This document shows, in pieces, positions 6,279 through 9,292 of a stretch of 9,292 bases of DNA (positions are counted from its first letter, which is position 1; each line of letters starts with the position of its first letter). Source of the stretch: Victivallales bacterium (GTDB taxonomy: Bacteria > Verrucomicrobiota > Lentisphaeria > Oligosphaerales > Oligosphaeraceae). The translations under genes and the position numbers were made by a program. The stretch covers positions 1 through 9,292 of the forward strand of contig JAFRLP010000317.1 of the NCBI GenBank assembly GCA_017431185.1, given 5' to 3'. Under the pieces are notes generated by a model. It was not told the origin of the DNA. It saw only the letters and a program-made list of their open reading frames with translations, and searched no databases.

Positions 6279-9092
6279 ATGCACTGCGTCCGCCACGATA
6301 CACTCACCATTATGAATCCAGCCCAACCTGTTGAGGAACCCATTGTACGCATCCAGGATGTCTCCCTGTCCTACGGAAAAGTGGAGGCGCTTCACCATCT
6401 GTCCCTGGATGTGCCGTCGCACACGCTGGTGGGTCTCATAGGGCCTGACGGCGTCGGGAAGTCCAGCATGCTTTCCCTGGTCACGGGCGCCCATGCCATG
6501 CCTCCCCAGGGAAGCCTGTTCGTGCTGGGAGGCGACATGAGGGACAAGGCGCACAGGGATAAGGTCTGCCCCAAAATCGCCTATATGCCGCAGGGTCTCG
6601 GCAAAAATCTCTATTTCACGCTGACGGTGGAGGAGAACCTCCAGTTCTTTGCGCGGCTCTTCGGGCACAATGCCGCAGAACGCCGCCGCAGAATCGACCA
6701 CCTGACGAAGAGCACAGGACTCTATAAGTTCCTAGACCGTCCCGCAGGAAAACTGTCAGGCGGTATGAAGCAGAAACTCGGTCTATGCTGCTCGCTGATC
6801 CATGACCCGGACCTGCTGGTGCTTGATGAACCCACGACTGGCGTGGACCCCCTCGCTCGCCGACAGTTCTGGGACCTGGTTGACAACGTCCGTGCCGAAC
6901 AGCCCGACATGGGCGTCATTGTGGCGACGGCCTACATGGACGAGGCGCAGCGCTTCGACTGGCTGGTCGCCATGGATGACGGTCAGGTTCTGGCCACAGG
7001 CACGCCCAAGGAGATTCTGGAGCGCACACAGCGCGACAATCTCGATTCCGCCTTCATTCAACTCCTGCCGGAGAGCAAGCGCCAGCAGCACAGGGAACTG
7101 ACGGTGCCGCCGCTGGAACTGACAGCGGGCGAGGAATACTCCATCGAGGCGGATGGCCTGACCAAGCGCTTCGGCTCGTTCACCGCAGTTGACCACGTGA
7201 GCTTCAAAATACGCCGTGGCGAGATATTCGGTTTTCTGGGGTCCAACGGCTGCGGCAAGACCACGACAATGCGGATGCTGACTGGTCTGCTCCCCGCAAC
7301 CGAAGGCGAGGCCAAGCTCTTCGGCAAGCCTGTCGGAGATGACAGCATGGCCGTGCGCCAGAACCTCGGCTACATGACGCAGCTCTTCTCGCTCTACAGC
7401 GAACTGACTGTACGCCAGAACCTGGAACTGTATGCGAAACTCTACCGCATCCCGAGAGATGAGGTGGAGGAACGTGTGCAGGAGATGATGAAGCGCTTCC
7501 AACTGGAGCCATACGAGAAAATCACGCCCGCCTCCCTGCCGCTTGGCTTGAAGCAGCGCCTTTCCCTGGCCGCGGCAGCCATACACCGCCCTCAGATTCT
7601 GATATTGGACGAACCTACCTCGGGCGTTGACCCTGTCGCGCGTGACGGCTTCTGGGAACTCATCATCGAACTCTCCCGCAGGGACAAGGTCACCATATTC
7701 ATCACAACGCACTTCATGAACGAGGCCGCCCGCTGCGACCGAATCTCGCTGATGCACGCGGGAAAGTCGCTGGCCTGCGGGACGCCGGCGGAACTGATCG
7801 AGGAACGCAAGGCCCCCACTCTGGAGGACGCCTTCATCGGATACTTGCAGGACGCTGACCCGACCTCCAATGCGCTGGGGGCAAGGCATGAGGCGGTCTC
7901 CGCCCAAGCCCCGGCGCCGGTTGAAGACGAAGCCCAGCCCCAAAACGAAGGCCTGCTTCGCCGCTTTTTCAGAAAATACTTCAACTGGCAGCGGCTCTAC
8001 ACCTGCAGTTGGCGCGAGACACTGGAGCTTACCCGGGATCCAATCCGCCTGACGCTGGCAATATTCGGCGCGCTGCTCCTTATGCTCGTGATGGGCTACG
8101 GCATCAACTTGGACGTGGAGAACCTCTCCTTCGCCGTGCTGGACAATGACGGCAGCCAGTTGAGCATGGACTATGCCCTGAACATCTCCGGCTCCAGATA
8201 CTTCTCCGAAAAGCCCCCCGTCCTGAACCACTCCGAGATTGACCGACGCATGAAAAGCGGCGAACTGAGCCTGGTGGTGGAGATACCGCCTCAATTCGGC
8301 AAGCAGGTGGCGCAGGGCCACTCTCCCGAAATCGCCTTCTGGGTGGATGGCGCAATGCCCTCCCGCGCCGAAACCATCAATGGATATGTGAAGGGACTTC
8401 ATGCCAAATGGCTTGAGTCCAAGGAATTGAATGGGGTCGGCGCCTCCATGGTCTCGATCGAGACACGAAACCGCTACAACCCAGACGTGATGAGCCTGCC
8501 CGCCATGGTTCCCGCCGTCATTCCCATCCTGCTGCTGATGGTGCCAGCCATTCTGGCGGCTCTGGCCGTTGTTCGGGAAAAGGAGATGGGTTCCATCATC
8601 AACCTCTATGTGACGCCGTTGAGCCGGGGAGAATTCCTGATTGGAAAACAGCTCCCCTACATCCTGTTTTCCACGCTGAGCTTCATCATCATGCTGCTGA
8701 TGGCGGTCTTTGTGTTTGACGTGCCCGTCAAGGGAAGCCTTCTTGCCTTGGTGACAGGCCTGTTCATCTACTGCATCATCTCCACGGGCATGGGCCTGCT
8801 CTTCTCCGCCATCACACGCAGCCAGATTGCCGTGATTTTCATGACGATGATAGGCACCCTGCTGCCCGCGCAGTCCATGTGCGGGCTGATGAATCCGGTC
8901 TCCACCCAGGAGGGGGTGGCGCGAATCGTCGGTGAAATCTACCCGACAACGCATGCCCTCCTCATCTGCCGAGGCGTCTTCAACAAGGCCCTTGACTTCA
9001 AGGACCTGACGTTGCCGTTCATCTTCTTGCTGCTCACGGTGCCAATCATCCTGAGCATTGGCATTCTCCTTCTCAAAAAGCAGGAGGCATAA
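6279..9092 (+). CDS. rbbA: RbbA-type fusion: two ABC ATPase domains plus ABC-2 permease domain
   Basis: The 937-residue protein closely follows E. coli RbbA (911 residues, a ribosome-associated ATPase) in domain order and motifs. NBD1 has Walker A GPDGVGKS (55-62), signature LSGGM (159-163) and Walker B with Asp183-Glu184, but Ala218 where the switch His should be (TAYM). NBD2 has Walker A GSNGCGKT (321-328), a degenerate signature LPLGL (420-424), Walker B Asp444-Glu445 and an intact His478. A linker (about 530-575) leads to an ABC-2 domain with a first membrane segment at about 591-609, an extracytoplasmic domain, and five more segments (about 743-933). The C-terminus ends in LLLKKQEA, as in E. 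coli (LLLKKQEG). ATG 6279 is one base after the adaptor's stop and suggests coupling; ATG 6312, 11 residues in, fits the E. coli N-terminus better, and neither has an SD. Likely role: energy and part of the channel of an exporter; ribosome binding is inferred from the family only. Confidence 0.93.
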   Translation: MHCVRHDTLTIMNPAQPVEEPIVRIQDVSLSYGKVEALHHLSLDVPSHTLVGLIGPDGVGKSSMLSLVTGAHAMPPQGSLFVLGGDMRDKAHRDKVCPKIAYMPQGLGKNLYFTLTVEENLQFFARLFGHNAAERRRRIDHLTKSTGLYKFLDRPAGKLSGGMKQKLGLCCSLIHDPDLLVLDEPTTGVDPLARRQFWDLVDNVRAEQPDMGVIVATAYMDEAQRFDWLVAMDDGQVLATGTPKEILERTQRDNLDSAFIQLLPESKRQQHRELTVPPLELTAGEEYSIEADGLTKRFGSFTAVDHVSFKIRRGEIFGFLGSNGCGKTTTMRMLTGLLPATEGEAKLFGKPVGDDSMAVRQNLGYMTQLFSLYSELTVRQNLELYAKLYRIPRDEVEERVQEMMKRFQLEPYEKITPASLPLGLKQRLSLAAAAIHRPQILILDEPTSGVDPVARDGFWELIIELSRRDKVTIFITTHFMNEAARCDRISLMHAGKSLACGTPAELIEERKAPTLEDAFIGYLQDADPTSNALGARHEAVSAQAPAPVEDEAQPQNEGLLRRFFRKYFNWQRLYTCSWRETLELTRDPIRLTLAIFGALLLMLVMGYGINLDVENLSFAVLDNDGSQLSMDYALNISGSRYFSEKPPVLNHSEIDRRMKSGELSLVVEIPPQFGKQVAQGHSPEIAFWVDGAMPSRAETINGYVKGLHAKWLESKELNGVGASMVSIETRNRYNPDVMSLPAMVPAVIPILLLMVPAILAALAVVREKEMGSIINLYVTPLSRGEFLIGKQLPYILFSTLSFIIMLLMAVFVFDVPVKGSLLALVTGLFIYCIISTGMGLLFSAITRSQIAVIFMTMIGTLLPAQSMCGLMNPVSTQEGVARIVGEIYPTTHALLICRGVFNKALDFKDLTLPFIFLLLTVPIILSIGILLLKKQEA
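9082..9087 (+). promoter_or_regulatory. Shine-Dalgarno of the second permease gene
   Basis: A full AGGAGG lies seven bases before ATG 9095, inside the last codons of the RbbA-type gene. It is the only textbook SD in the window and suggests efficient translation of this permease in the same operon. Confidence 0.85.
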
Positions 9093-9094
9093 GC

Positions 9095-9292
9095 ATGTGG
9101 CAGACCATCAAGAACATCCATGACCTTGGGATAAAGGAGTTGCGCGGGCTGTTGAGCGACTGGCTGATGCTGCTGCTCATCATCTATTCCTTCACCATGG
9201 CCATCTACGTCACCGCCAACGCCTACCCGGACTCCCTTTCCAAGGCGGCCGTCGCCATTGTTGACGAGGACAACTCGCAGTTGACGAAACGC
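9095..9292 (+). CDS. yhhJ: ABC-2 type permease (YhhJ-like), N-terminal part (runs off window)
   Basis: The frame is open from ATG 9095 to the window end and gives 66 residues. The N-terminus carries NIHDLGIKELRGLLSDW, which resembles E. coli YhhJ (LGIKELRSLLGD). A hydrophobic segment follows (about 22-42), then the start of the extracytoplasmic domain with a VAIVDEDNSQL stretch typical of ABC-2 permeases. The start is two bases after the RbbA stop and is served by the SD at 9082-9087. Its likely job is to be the second membrane half of the exporter, paired with the membrane domain of the RbbA-type protein. E. coli YhhJ is about 375 residues, so most of the gene is missing here. Confidence 0.88.
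   Translation, partial: MWQTIKNIHDLGIKELRGLLSDWLMLLLIIYSFTMAIYVTANAYPDSLSKAAVAIVDEDNSQLTKR

Noticed and set aside
6783..8954. 723-codon open frame on the minus strand opposite the RbbA-type gene
   Set aside because: It lies wholly antisense to a confidently identified gene, its composition (His/Gln/Gly/Arg rich) is typical of a shadow of GC-biased codons, and no family features are seen.
1..9292. CRISPR arrays, insertion sequences, tRNA or rRNA genes, prophage or toxin-antitoxin genes
   Set aside because: No spaced repeats other than the dnaX linker, no transposase-like frame, no cloverleaf or rRNA core sequences were seen on reading both strands.

Overview
The window is about 9.3 kb of moderately GC-rich bacterial DNA. 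All supported genes are on the + strand, are closely spaced and have a strong preference for G or C at the third codon position. The HlyD-type adaptor and ABC-2 membrane proteins point to a diderm (Gram-negative) bacterium. Several genes have no visible Shine-Dalgarno (SD) sequence, and the proteins are not close to the enterobacterial forms. The phylum cannot be fixed by eye; a PVC-type lineage (Lentisphaerae, Verrucomicrobia or Kiritimatiellae) is only a guess.

Left part (1-557): the 3' end of a YhcH/YjgK/YiaL-family sugar-metabolism gene, then a compact stable-RNA unit. That unit has an A/T-rich upstream tract, a TTGCAA-16-TATATT promoter, a signal recognition particle (SRP) RNA gene (ffs, about 430-557) and a T7 terminator. 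The SRP RNA is recognisable from domain IV, which carries a GGAA tetraloop and the AGCAG side of the symmetric loop, and from a closing helix of 12 base pairs.

Middle part (583-5013): dnaX (DNA polymerase III tau/gamma subunit) with a long Pro/Gln/Val/Glu-rich linker encoded by tandem 90-bp repeats. recR follows directly, without the ybaB gene that often lies between them. After a 156-bp gap with a strong GC hairpin come a polytopic membrane protein with an HEMTH zinc-protease motif and, 12 bp later, a membrane-anchored protein of unknown function.

Right part (5014-9292): a 178-bp gap with small stem-loops leads into an operon like E. coli yhiI-rbbA-yhhJ. It encodes a periplasmic HlyD-type adaptor, a 937-residue protein with two ABC ATPase domains fused to an ABC-2 permease domain (RbbA type), and the first 66 codons of a second ABC-2 permease that runs off the window. 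Together these should form an inner-membrane export system. The two ATPase domains are degenerate in complementary ways, predicting one competent and one dead nucleotide site.

I see no wholly new multi-gene system. The points most worth following are the possible gamma-forming slippage run at the start of the dnaX linker, the uncharacterised HExxH/anchored-protein pair, and the variant SRP RNA.
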